In this document: positions 21,242 through 30,257 of the stretch, in pieces
How the letters are laid out: the number at the start of each line of letters is the position of its first letter
Numbering within the stretch: position 1 is the stretch's first letter
Assembly (NCBI GenBank): GCA_948144175.1
Contig: CANXME010001461.1
Coordinates: 186,001 to 250,000, forward strand
Length of the DNA stretch: 64,000 bases
Source: Closterium sp. NIES-65
Taxonomy: Eukaryota; Streptophyta; Zygnematophyceae; Desmidiales; Closteriaceae
Direction of reading: 5' to 3'
Notes under the pieces: model-generated
What the model saw: the letters and a program-made list of their open reading frames with translations, nothing else
What the model was told of the DNA's origin: nothing
Databases searched by the model: none
Position numbers and translations under genes: made by a program

Positions 21242-22030
21242 CTAGTAGTAATACTTTGCTATCCCTGCTAACGTCTTGTTGCTCCCGAAATGTCCCGCGT
21301 ATGGTACGTCGTGAAACTCCTCCAATAGGATCTGCCGTAGCGGGGCGTAATTCGGTACCCAAATCTTTCCTGAACCCTTCCTTACAGCTAAGTCTTTTTC
21401 CCACTGTAACAGCTGCTTGGTCTGTGCTGTAGCGATCTCTGCGTCCAAGGAGTACCCATGTTTGAATAGACCCTTGAGCAGAGGGTTCATCCCGTCGAGC
21501 TGGATGCCTGCTACATGTCCGGGGCGGCTCAATGCGTCTGCTTTGTTGTGTGTGCGGTAGTCGATGCATATCCGTAAACTACCGTCTGGCTTTGGAGTGA
21601 AGAGGACTGGTGCACCGTAGGGAGAGGTGGATGGGCGGATCAGTTGTTTTTCCATTAGATACTCTATCTCTTTTTTCATGTCTGTCAGTTCAGTCAGACT
21701 CAGTCGGTATGGTGCACGTGAGACGGGTTTCGCACCCGGTTCCTCCACAATCTCGTGCTCGTGTGTGCGTGCTGGAGGTACGCCTGCGGGTAGGTCGTCG
21801 GGCATTATATCCTTGTACTGCTCCAAGACCTCCTCTGCTGGTGCCATAACCAGTGCTAAGTAACTTGTGTTACTCTCGTTCACTGTCCGTTCGAACCGTG
21901 CCAGTGTCGTTTCAGGAACGCTCCCTGTATCCGTCCAGCTTCGCAGCTCCACTCGTTTCCCGTTGTTGTAGATGCACGTTTTCCAGTTGACCCAGTCGAT
22001 CTCGGGGTTGAACCGCTCAGAAAATCTCGC
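21242..22030 (-). pseudogene. Gypsy post-protease to RT remnant fused to RNase H tail and integrase zinc domain
   Basis: Continues from protease with RFSERFNPEIDWVNW, then the region before RT (VSRAPYRLSLTELTDMKKEI, LMEKQLIRPSTSPYGAPVLF), and the first RT block (SLRICIDYR). It then jumps in frame to the very end of RNase H (NKADALSRPG) and on to the integrase zinc domain (EEFHDVPYAGHFGSNKT). The catalytic YVDD block and nearly all RNase H are gone. The junction reads DYR-T-HNKAD near 21560. Confidence 0.88.
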
Positions 22031-22260
22031 CCCAAGATGAAATCTAATCCCTTGATGTTCGTGATCGGCAACGTCGGCTTCCACCTCAACGCCCCTATGT
22101 GCAGCTGCAGTGATGCTTCGCCGTGGATGGGAAGTTTCGTACCGTCCACCATTGTTGCCGAGAACTTGGTCTCCTCCGAAAATTCTCCAATTTTCTCCAA
22201 CATCCCGCGGTCGCACACCGAGTGGGACGCACCACTGTCCACCAGTGCCTAAAGGCGTCG
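21880..22260 (-). pseudogene. Gypsy aspartic protease
   Basis: Contains the active-site LVDSGASHSVCDRG and the flap/second motif ITNIKGLDFILGRDF. The reading frame then breaks near 22030 and continues in the next frame as RFSERFNPEID, a one-base frameshift. An in-frame TAG lies just upstream of the active site. Confidence 0.8.
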
Positions 22261-22521
22261 CCCGTTGCAGATCACCTCGAGTAGTAGTGGTTGTTGCTAC
22301 TGCGAGAAACCGTAGATGGTCTCGCTTATAGGATCGTAGGGTACGTCGAATATGTTATCCCTAGGTCCTGCGCTCGAAGATGCAGCTTCAATATCAGTTT
22401 TCAACTGAGAAAGGTTAGAAGGATTTATCCGAGGCCGATTCGGCTTCTCTTGGGCCTGGAACCTTCCACTAAGCCTTTGCAGCTGTGTAGGCTTCATCTG
22501 TGGGGAACAGGGAGCCTTTAA

Positions 22522-23511
22522 TTAGTGCTGATGGGAGAGAATATCAACTCCTTGGAACGCTCGACCCGTATTAGCGCTCTGGAGTAGGGTCCCCATAATA
22601 CCCGGAACCGGTTTAATTTCTGATTCTCCCGTAATAAAGGCTTGAAACCCACGAGAAGTAATATTCTTACTTGTCGGGGTATACGGCTGGAGTTTCCCGG
22701 TCGGTGGAGGGTCTTGTTTCGCGGATCCTCCATTAGTCTCGGCGATTTCCCCTGGTGCCACCATATTCTCCTTTTTCACCCTCTCCGAAGTTGCCACGTT
22801 GTCCGTTTTCTGCTTCGGGGGTGCCGCTTGTTCTTGTCCTTCAGCTCCGCACACCTTCTCTTCATTTTCCAACACGCCAAGATACGATGTCCTGTAGCGC
22901 CGAAAAAATTTGCACGTCTCATTATTTGCTAGCCGCTGCTCCACATCGCCCTCGTCGTTCTCCATCGGGTCGGCAGTCGTGGGTGGTGCCAATCGCCCCA
23001 TGCCACTAGTTGGCTTGTTGCGTCGTGTTCCGTAGTAGCTACTGTTAAACGTGTCGAACTGTTCGATCAGTGCTGCCGGAAATTGCGCCCACGTCCCCTC
23101 GCCTTGGACTATTCTGTTGTTGATCCACTCTAGAGCTGGGCCTCGTAACAGTGTTGCTGCGAGCCGTATGCGCATTGCGTCTTTTGTCGGGGTCGTGCAT
23201 CCAACGACTTCGAAGTAAATTTCGAGTTCAACTACAAATCGACGAACGTCGTTGTTTTTTACTGTAGGATCGAACGCCTCCGGTAGCCTCGGCTTCACTG
23301 CTTCGAGGTTAACTGTAGTTGCTGCCGTTGTCGCATGTAGAATCGTCGGTGTTGCTGCTGCTGCTGCTACTACTGTTGTCGCTGCTGCTGTGGCGGTTGC
23401 TGACTGGTTCGCAAGGAGTTTTTTGAGTTGTGGGAGCGCCGCATGTATTTGCTTATGCTCAGCACGTAACTCCGCGATTTTCTGTACTGAAATATCTCCT
23501 TTTCCCTCCAT
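22522..23511 (-). CDS. Gypsy gag
   Basis: Open frame of about 330 residues from the ATG at 23511 (MEGKGDISVQK); an upstream in-frame start at 23583 is possible. N-terminal coiled-coil-like segment (IAELRAEHKQIHAALPQLKK), an Ala/Thr-rich stretch, then the retrotransposon gag domain (VKPRLPEAFDPTVKNNDVRR, RLAATLLRGPALEWIN). No clear CCHC knuckle was seen. It lies directly inside the 5' LTR and primer site. Confidence 0.75.
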   Translation of the reverse strand: MEGKGDISVQKIAELRAEHKQIHAALPQLKKLLANQSATATAAATTVVAAAAATPTILHATTAATTVNLEAVKPRLPEAFDPTVKNNDVRRFVVELEIYFEVVGCTTPTKDAMRIRLAATLLRGPALEWINNRIVQGEGTWAQFPAALIEQFDTFNSSYYGTRRNKPTSGMGRLAPPTTADPMENDEGDVEQRLANNETCKFFRRYRTSYLGVLENEEKVCGAEGQEQAAPPKQKTDNVATSERVKKENMVAPGEIAETNGGSAKQDPPPTGKLQPYTPTSKNITSRGFQAFITGESEIKPVPGIMGTLLQSANTGRAFQGVDILSHQH

Positions 23512-23940
23512 TTGGAGATTTACAGGAAGATGCGCGACCAAAATAATCGAAATCTCGGTGCTGATCGACTTACTGCGAGTCAAGTTGACTATAGGATTGA
23601 CGAGCGCAAATTCTGTAGATCGCGCAAATCTCCCCTGGGCGAAATTCGCGTCCGATCTTGGCCATTGAGGAGAAAATCAATCCGACGCTCCAAATTCCAA
23701 CGTTTTTGGGCGAAATTCTCTGGGCCGTTGAGATGAATCTCGATCGAACGGTCGAAACTCCAACCTTCCACCAGTAAATCTGAGGGGTGTTCGAAAACCG
23801 AATCGAGGGGGACTTAGAAAAATTGCGCGGAACTGGTTTTACATACCCGTATCGGCGCTTTCGTCGTCGCCCCCGCGGTTTTTAAAGGCCGCAACTAAGC
23901 GGTTGAAGACCTCTCGTGAAAACCCGCTCTGATTACCAAG

Positions 23941-24303
23941 TGTGAGGATCTAGGATCGAGCTGAGAAAAGAGAATGTGAATTGAATGAATCACCTGGGTA
24001 CAACACGAGGCTATATATAGGCTCGACACAAGGCCCCGTAACCAGGTGTTACGCGAAGGTTCCGCGGGTCGCGAAGCGTCCCGAACAGATCCTTCCCGAA
24101 TTCGGTAGAAGGCAATTCGGTGGCAACCGAAAAGCCAGAATCACGCAACCTAGCTCGGTGCTATAACTATAATATAATATAGGAAAGCACCTAGCCTAGG
24201 AAATCAAGCAATTCATACATGCATATAATTATCCTATGCTAGAAATAGCATGATAAAGTAAAGGCAAGCAAGCATAGCTGGCATAAGCTGTCGTACTCTC
24301 ACA
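23941..24303 (-). repeat. Gypsy 5' LTR
   Basis: 363 bp; contains the same TATATATA box as its partner. Followed on the minus strand by CT and the primer site TGGTAATCAGAGC. Confidence 0.9.
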
Positions 24304-26393
24304 CTGGAGATCTTACGGAGCGTCGTGAGCCTGCGTCTCGGCCTACGTCGCCAGTCCGTGCTGCTCGCACGAGTGGTCGTGGTTCGCGTCAGCGTCCTCC
24401 GCTTGTCCCCGGCACGCACCGGATGTCTCTGCGTCCTTCCACTGCTCCGCTGCGTGCCCCTTTGCCTTCTCCTCCCGAGTCCTCTCTTCCTGCTCTTGCT
24501 GACCCGGAGTCGGACTCCCTTCGTGCTGCGCGTCTCCTTGCTATTGTCGTCACTGACCCTTCCTTTGAGTCCACTGCTGCGTATGCCTTAGTTGCTGAGC
24601 TTGTCGACTTCGCTGCTCACTGTCGTCTAGACTACGCCTCTAGTCTTATTGCTGAGTCTGCGTCTGTCTGTCCTCTGTCCGTCGGAGGTGAGTGTGCTCT
24701 TAGAACGGACGTCCTTGAGGACAGGCAGGAGGAGTTCCAGTGTTTTGCTGCTGCTTTGCCTCATCTCGTGTCCATGCTGATTGCCCCTGAGGGAGACCCG
24801 GATGCGCCAGCCATCCCAACTCCTCGATCGTACGCTAAGGCGATCGAGGGTCCCTACTCCTCACAGTGGCAGTCAGCCATGGACGCAGAGATGGCTTCCT
24901 GGAAGTCCACAAGCACCTACCTCGACGAGGTTCCCCCACCTGGGGCAAACATCGTCAGTGGCATGTGGATTTTCAAGGTGAAGCGGCCGCCAAGTTCTCC
25001 GCCTGTCTTCAAGGCGCGTTACGTGGCTCGTGGCTTCAGTCAGCGGCAGGGAGTTGACTACTTTCAGACCTTCTCCCCCACCCCGAAGATGACCACTCTT
25101 CGGGTGCTGCTGCACATAGCCGCTCAGCGCGACTACGAGCTTCACTCTCTTGACTTCAGCACAGCTTTCTTGCAGGGCAGCCTGTACGAGGAGATCTGGC
25201 TGCGCCACCCACCTGGCTTCACTGGGTCGTTTCCTCCTGGTACCCAGTGGAGCCTCCGGCGGCCAGTCTACAGTCTCCGCGAGGCGCCCCGTGAGTGGCA
25301 CGACACACTGAGGACTACACTTGCGGCTCTTGGGTTTGCTCCTTCTACACCTGACCCGTCGCTGTTTCTGCGCACCGACACCTCTTTGCCGCCGTTCTAC
25401 ATCCTCATGTACGTCGACGACTCGGTCTTTGCCACTGCTGACACCGCTGGACTCGCCCACGTGAAGTCCGAGCTGCAGAAGAGACACACGTGCACACACC
25501 TGGGTGAACTGCGCGCCTACCTTGGCTTGCAGATCACCCGGGACAGAGCACAGCGCACCATTACCCTGACTCAGTCACACATGGTGCAGCAGGTCCTTCA
25601 GCACTTCGACTTCACGTACTCCTCGGCACTGGCCACTCCTCTGGTTACAGGTCACTCGCTCTCAGCTCTGCCTTCGGATGAGTCCGTAGAGCCGAGTGGC
25701 CCGTACCCAGAGCTTGTTGGCTGCCTCATGTACCTGATGACCTGCACACGACCTGACCTTGCATACCCTCTTAGCATCTTGGCACGCTATGTTGCTCTTG
25801 GGAGACACCGACCAGAGCACATGGCTGCAGCGAAGAGGGTGTTGCGCTACTTGTGCAGTACGTCGAGCATGGGGCTAGTGCTTGGAGGGCGGAGTCCAGT
25901 GGTCCTTACCGGCCACGCGGACGCTTCTTGGGCTGACGACCAGGCTACGCAGTGGTCGTCGCAGGGTTACACCTTCAGCCTTGGTTCCGGCTCTGTTTCG
26001 TGGCGGTCTACCCGCTCGTCTTCTGTTCTCGGCTCCAGCTGTGAGGCTGAGATCTACGCGGGGGCCATGGGTGCACAGGAGCTACGCTGGCTCACCTACC
26101 TGGTGACTGACCTAGGAGAGCCACCTCGTTCTCCTCCGGTTCTGTACGTAGACAACAAGGCCATGCTGGCCTTGTGTCGGGAGCACAGACTGGAGCACAG
26201 AACGAAGCACATTGCTCTTCGCTACTTTCTTGCTCGTGAGCTGCAGCAGCGTGGTCAGCTGCGCCTTGCTTACGTGGCCTCTCAGGCCAACACTGCTGAT
26301 ATCTTTACCAAGGTACTTCCGCCTTGTGTTCATCAGCGCTGTTGTACGATGCTAGGTCTTGTGCCTACTTGGCCTTACTTGCTTACTTCTTGA
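24304..26393 (+). CDS. Copia-3 linker, reverse transcriptase and RNase H
   Basis: Resumes Copia-3 after the gypsy. The open frame from ATG 24423 gives 656 residues: the end of the linker (DRQEEFQCFAAALPHL), RT (SQWQSAMDAEMASWKS at about 24871, FQTFSPTPKM, YVDDSVFA at about 25411) and RNase H (ADASWADD, SSCEAEIYAGAMGAQELRWL, YFLARELQQRG) to TGA 26391-26393. No frameshift or stop, so it is an intact RT-RNase H domain within a broken element. The catalytic YVDD is kept. Confidence 0.88.
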
Positions 26394-26591
26394 CCTTGCT
26401 TATACTGTGATCTTTCTATACCTGCACTTGCTTGTTTACCTTTATATATGATCTTGCATGTCAACTGGCCTTGTGGCCTTGAACTTGTGCTCGGAATGTG
26501 TGGTGACGTTGTGATCCACCCTGAGCTTGCTTTGCTTTGCTTGACTGGTCTTGTGACCCCTTGTTCTCCCCCACTTTGCCTATGGGGGTGT
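26394..26591 (+). other. Copia-3 3' untranslated region and polypurine tract
   Basis: Shares CTTGTGGCCTTGAACTTGTG and GTGATCCACCCTGAGCTTGC with the 3' ends of Copia-2, -5 and -9. It ends with TATGGGGGTG directly before the LTR. Confidence 0.7.
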
Positions 26592-26812
26592 GTCAGACTT
26601 GTATGACTTAGCCTGTGTAGGCTATAGTGGGGTAGCACATATGTGGTACAACACATTTCTAGGTTTGTACTTGTACCCAACCTTTCCCTTAGTTCAATCA
26701 TTCCTCATTTCTTCACAAGTACAGCCCAAATTTGGGTTTACTATATGTATCCTATCTACTGCTAGTGCAACCCCTTTTTCTGTCTCTAACTTTCAGCTAG
26801 CGTTTCTCGACA
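26592..26812 (+). repeat. Copia LTR, 3' end of Copia-3 and apparent start of a truncated copia
   Basis: Begins TGTCAGACTTGTATGAC after a polypurine tract, so it is an LTR start. It has the GTGTAGGCTATAGTGGGGTA core. The right boundary is uncertain: either TTTCTTCA (about 26717) or CTCGACA (26812), the latter being followed by TGCTATCAGAACG, a primer-site-like sequence. If the second is right, one LTR serves both the upstream and downstream elements. Confidence 0.6.
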
Positions 26813-27560
26813 TGCTATCAGAACGAGAACGCTCCTGGCATGTGGGCACACCTACTTCCGCTGCTGTCCTGCCTGTCGCGCACCCGGGGCGCGCGACGTT
26901 TTCTGCTTGCCGCGCGCCCGGCACACACGGCGTTTTTTCTTCTCGCCGCGCGCCCCGGTCGCGCGGTGGTTTTGTGCCCGCCACACGCCCTGAGCGCGCA
27001 GTGGTTTCCTGCCCGCCGCGCACCCCGGGCACGCGCGGCGGTTTCGTCGCCTGTCGCGGCACCGCAGGGGCCCGCACGCCATCTCCCCTCCCGTCGCCCG
27101 TCGCAGCGCCCCGGGGGCCCGCGCGCTGTCCCCTCTTGTCGCCCGTCGCGGCGTCAGGGGGGCCCGCACGCCGCCCCCTCCCGTCGCCCATCGCGGCGCC
27201 CCGAGGGCTCGCGCGCCGCCCTGCTCGTCGCCCGTCGCGGCGCCCTGGGGGCCCGCACGCCGCCCCCTCCCGTCACCCGGCGTGGCACCCTAGGGGCACG
27301 CGTGCCGCCCTATTCGTCGCCCGTCGCAGCGCCCCAGGGACTCGCGCGCCGCCCCGCTTCCGCTAGCACGCCGCCCCAGCTGCTGCATGCGTATCTGCCC
27401 CGCGCGGCACGCGCGCCGCGTGCGTTGGGGGCACGGGGGTGGCGGGTATGGGGGTGGCGGGTGTGTGAGCCGTCCCCTGCTCCTCCTCCTCCTCCATCTC
27501 CCACTTCTCGACATTATTTGTCCTGGCTGTCGTGCTTCGTTTGTCGAGTCAAAGGTCACT
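26813..27560 (+). repeat. GC-rich copia leader (truncated element)
   Basis: Imperfect repeats of CCCGTCGCGGCGCCC and CGCGCGCC follow the primer-like site. No gag follows; after CTCCTCCTCC (27480-27495) the sequence changes character. ORFs here are compositional. Confidence 0.5.
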
Positions 27561-27757
27561 GACGTTTGACCTTCGCCTCAACTTCTTGCTGCTATCCCTT
27601 TGTCAACCGCTTCGCTGTAGCTCGGTTGACTCGGTGTTACTTCGCTGTGAGCCTGCTTTGTTCATGTTATAGTGCTCGACGCATTAGAAGCGCGAACTAT
27701 ATGTTTCCATCATTCCCCTTCGCTTCTGCAATGTCGTCGCCTTCGTTGCTGGTGACG
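27561..27757. other. No feature recognised
   Basis: About 200 bases of mixed composition with no convincing coding signal on either strand. Confidence 0.4.
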
Positions 27758-27843
27758 TGGCCTTGTCCAGTCAACAGCGTGCAATACTCAAACTTCTGCT
27801 TTCTGAGTTTCTTGGTCAAGTAATCTGCTGCCATCTCAGACGT
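27758..27843 (-). pseudogene. Copia RNase H C-terminal fragment
   Basis: Minus strand reads SEMAADYLTKKLRKQKFEYC followed by LLTG, matching the conserved end of copia RNase H (xAADxLTKxLxxxxF). Nothing else of that domain is present. It lies on the far side of the LTR at 27855, so it belongs to a different copia or to a rearranged one. Confidence 0.6.
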
Positions 27844-27854
27844 GGGGCAGTAGG

Positions 27855-28447
27855 TGTTAGAGGTTAAGGACGGAGTCTAGGAAGATTAGGGGCCGAAATA
27901 ACTCAAAATTGTCAACTACAACTCTGGACAGGAAAGTCGTCGTCACAAGAAACTCTGTTGACAAGAAACGCACTGTTAGAAATCTCTCAAACACGAGTAT
28001 GTTGTAGCCCTTGACCGTGACCATCTTTCACCATATGATTCGTATCAAAATATGGAGTATAACTCGAGTTATGAATTTCGGCACACTAGGGGGCATGCTG
28101 CCATAGCAACTTAACACAATCACAATGGTTCACACATTGGTTCACAAAGAGGATTGAAGTGGCTAGAAACCAGATAGGGGAGGATAAGTAGGACGAGAGG
28201 GAAGGGCCGCAAGGAGTTCCCAACCAAGGAAAACTTGTAAGCACACCAAGGAAATCTTGGTTCGTCAGAAAGCTCTTGAGGCATCAAGTCATTTCAAATA
28301 TATGCTCAAATTATCATTCACACACATTCAGAGAATCCAAACCACACGGAACACAATTTCTTGCACATGCTCACACCACGCATGCAACGCACGAACACAT
28401 GATGGGAGGCAGATAGACGTGAATGCAAATGATAGCATCACATAACA
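27855..28447 (-). repeat. Copia-type LTR, minus orientation, 593 bp
   Basis: On the minus strand it starts TGTTATGTGATGC and ends CTCTAACA, with a short inverted TGTTA/TAACA end. It is preceded on that strand by GAGGGGGAGT (plus 28449-28458), the usual plant copia polypurine tract, so it is the 3' LTR of a minus-strand element. The partner LTR was not found. Confidence 0.65.
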
Positions 28448-28589
28448 AACTCCCCCTCTGGCTGCTTGCCATCATCCCACATGCCATAGCTCAAGCATAC
28501 ACTCTCAATGCATACTCATTTGAGTAAGCTCCACTCACTTCAACACTCGTCTCAATAGAAATCATTTCCTTCCAACATCTCCTCTTTTC

Positions 28590-28721
28590 TCAAATCAGCA
28601 GCCAGCCCTTGTGGTCCTTCGCAATTCCCCAGTGCACACCCCATCTCCCAGAAGCTTCCAGCTTTCCCCTCTTCTCCTTAAGCACATGAAACACCATCAT
28701 GCTGTGGTAGGCTCTCAGCAT
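28590..28721 (-). pseudogene. Copia integrase C-terminal fragment
   Basis: The last 43 residues of a longer minus ORF (start 29177) match the end of copia integrase: VFHVLKEKRGKLEASGRW then GVHWGIAKDHKGWLL, the KxxxKLxxxGxxGxxxGxxxxxKGW pattern. The upstream part of that ORF is unrelated low-complexity sequence. RT and RNase H are absent before the polypurine tract at 28449-28458. Confidence 0.6.
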
Positions 28722-29658
28722 GTTGAATAATGATGCACTCCTATACCACTTGGTGTAGGGGATGTTAATGGGAATGGAGTGTTGGCCCTGCCCTCGCTTG
28801 GGCAATGCCGACGACTTGGTCGGATGTACGGGAATAGCAGCCGACCGTTCATAGTGGGAGAGTTGCTCGACAGGCTTCGTCGAGCTGCAGGGGACCGCTG
28901 TGGTGTTGTTGTCGACCAAGGAGCTCGACAACTGCAAGTGACTGGTCTGGACGACGGTTGGGCCGTTGACCAGGAGGGGCAGTTCGACTGGGAGGTCGAC
29001 GGAGCAGACCGTCGACCTGCAGTTTGACAGGGAGGTCAACGGAGCAGACCGTCGACCTGACAAGTGAGCAGCGGTCGATGAGGGGAGCTCGCCGATAACC
29101 GCTGACAGTTCTGGTCGACGGAAGGGGTCCGTCGACCAGAGGGTAGCTCGACAGGAGCCATGGTCGACCAGGGGCACCGAGTGTTCAACTAGAGGGAGCT
29201 GTGGTCGACCAGAGGCACCTGGTGGTCGACCGAAGGCACTTTGGTGGTCGACCAGATCACCTGGTGGTGTCCAGGTGGACCGGGTAAATGGCTAGACGAT
29301 TTTTGTGGAGGAACGCGAATGTCTTCGAGGTCGCGATGGCGAAGGCGACTTCGGGCTGGTATCCCCAAGTTGATGTGGCTCGTCAGGTGCAGACAACAGC
29401 TGACGGATGCCCAACGAGGCAAGTCGGGACAATCGTCTGCGCGCACCTGCGAGCGTGCACACTGCTGTCTTCTACGGGACAACGCTGGACAGCCACTTTG
29501 CTGCAGCGTTGGCACGCCGTTAACTTGCAGTGTTGGCAGGTCGCTCTTCTGCAGTGCTGGTACGGCTCCTCTACGCAACGCTGGCAGGAGATCGACCAAG
29601 CTGCGCTGGCGATCGACTAGGCTAGCTGTAGAGTTGGTAGGTGCTTGATGTAGTCATT
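28722..29658 (+). repeat. GTCGAC-rich repetitive stretch
   Basis: The palindrome GTCGAC, usually within GGTCGACCA or ACCGTCGACCTG, occurs over a dozen times between 28900 and 29250. From 29400 to 29600 there are degenerate units of about 20 bp around TGCAGTGTTGGCAGG. Similar GTCGAC-rich sequence returns at 34310-34700 beyond Copia-5. It may be the leader or linker of the copia whose gag starts near 34.86 kb. No reliable gene. Confidence 0.45.
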
Positions 29659-29789
29659 TGTCAGAACATTATAGCTTATACATCTGTGTAGGCTGTAGTG
29701 GGGTAGCCCATAAGGGGTACAACCCAATTAGGGTTAGTACTTGTACCCAACTGTTTCATAGTTCAATCATTCTCATTCTAATTTTCACA

Positions 29790-30257
29790 TGGTATAGAGC
29801 AGGTTCCCCCGTGGGAACTGTTCCTAGGGCCCACCGACCTTTTTTTCCCTGCCCGGAGCGCGCTTGGCCCCTGCTCGAGTCGCGCCCCGTGTGACTCCCC
29901 TTCGTGGCCTCTCCTTCGTGGCCTCTAGCAGCCTCCCTCACGGCCCCTAGTGGCCCTGTCGCGTCGTCCTCACGGCCCCGTCGCGCCGCCCTTGCGGCCC
30001 TCTTCGCACCGCCCTCGCGGCCCCTTTCCGCGGCCCCGTTTCCGCCCTTTCAGCGGCCCAGTCGCCGCCCTTTCAGCGGCCCCGTCGCCGCCCTTTCAGC
30101 GGCCCCGTCGCCGCCCTTCCATGGCCTCGCCGCCCGCCCTTGCAGCGGCCCCGTTGCCGCCCTTCCGCGGCCCCGACGCCGCCCTTCCGCGGCCCTGTCG
30201 CCGCCCCTCCGCGGCCCCGACGCTGCCCTTCCACGGCCCCGTCGCCGCCCTCCAGCG
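29790..30257 (+). repeat. Copia-5 leader minisatellite
   Basis: From about 30040 to 30250, units of about 24 bp around CGCCGCCCTTTCAGCGGCCC. Same position as, but different unit from, the Copia-1, -2 and -6 leaders. ORFs here are compositional. Confidence 0.7.

Larger units (their letters stand above)
19665..24303 (-). mobile_element. Gypsy chromovirus, RT-deleted, inserted in Copia-3
   Basis: LTRs at 19665-20032 (368 bp) and 23941-24303 (363 bp), TGTGAG to CTCACA, about 97% alike by eye. The target duplication CTGGA (19660-19664 and 24304-24308) is perfect. On the minus strand the primer site is TGGTAATCAGAGC (23926-23938) and a G-rich tract (GAGGGGGGG) abuts the 3' LTR at 20033. Coding order gag, protease, RT remnant, integrase, chromodomain on the minus strand. 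RT and RNase H are almost wholly deleted and there are frameshifts, so this copy is non-autonomous. Confidence 0.92.

Noticed and set aside
28590..29177. A 195-residue host gene on the minus strand
   Set aside because: Only the last 43 residues match anything (copia integrase); the rest is antisense GTCGAC repeat.
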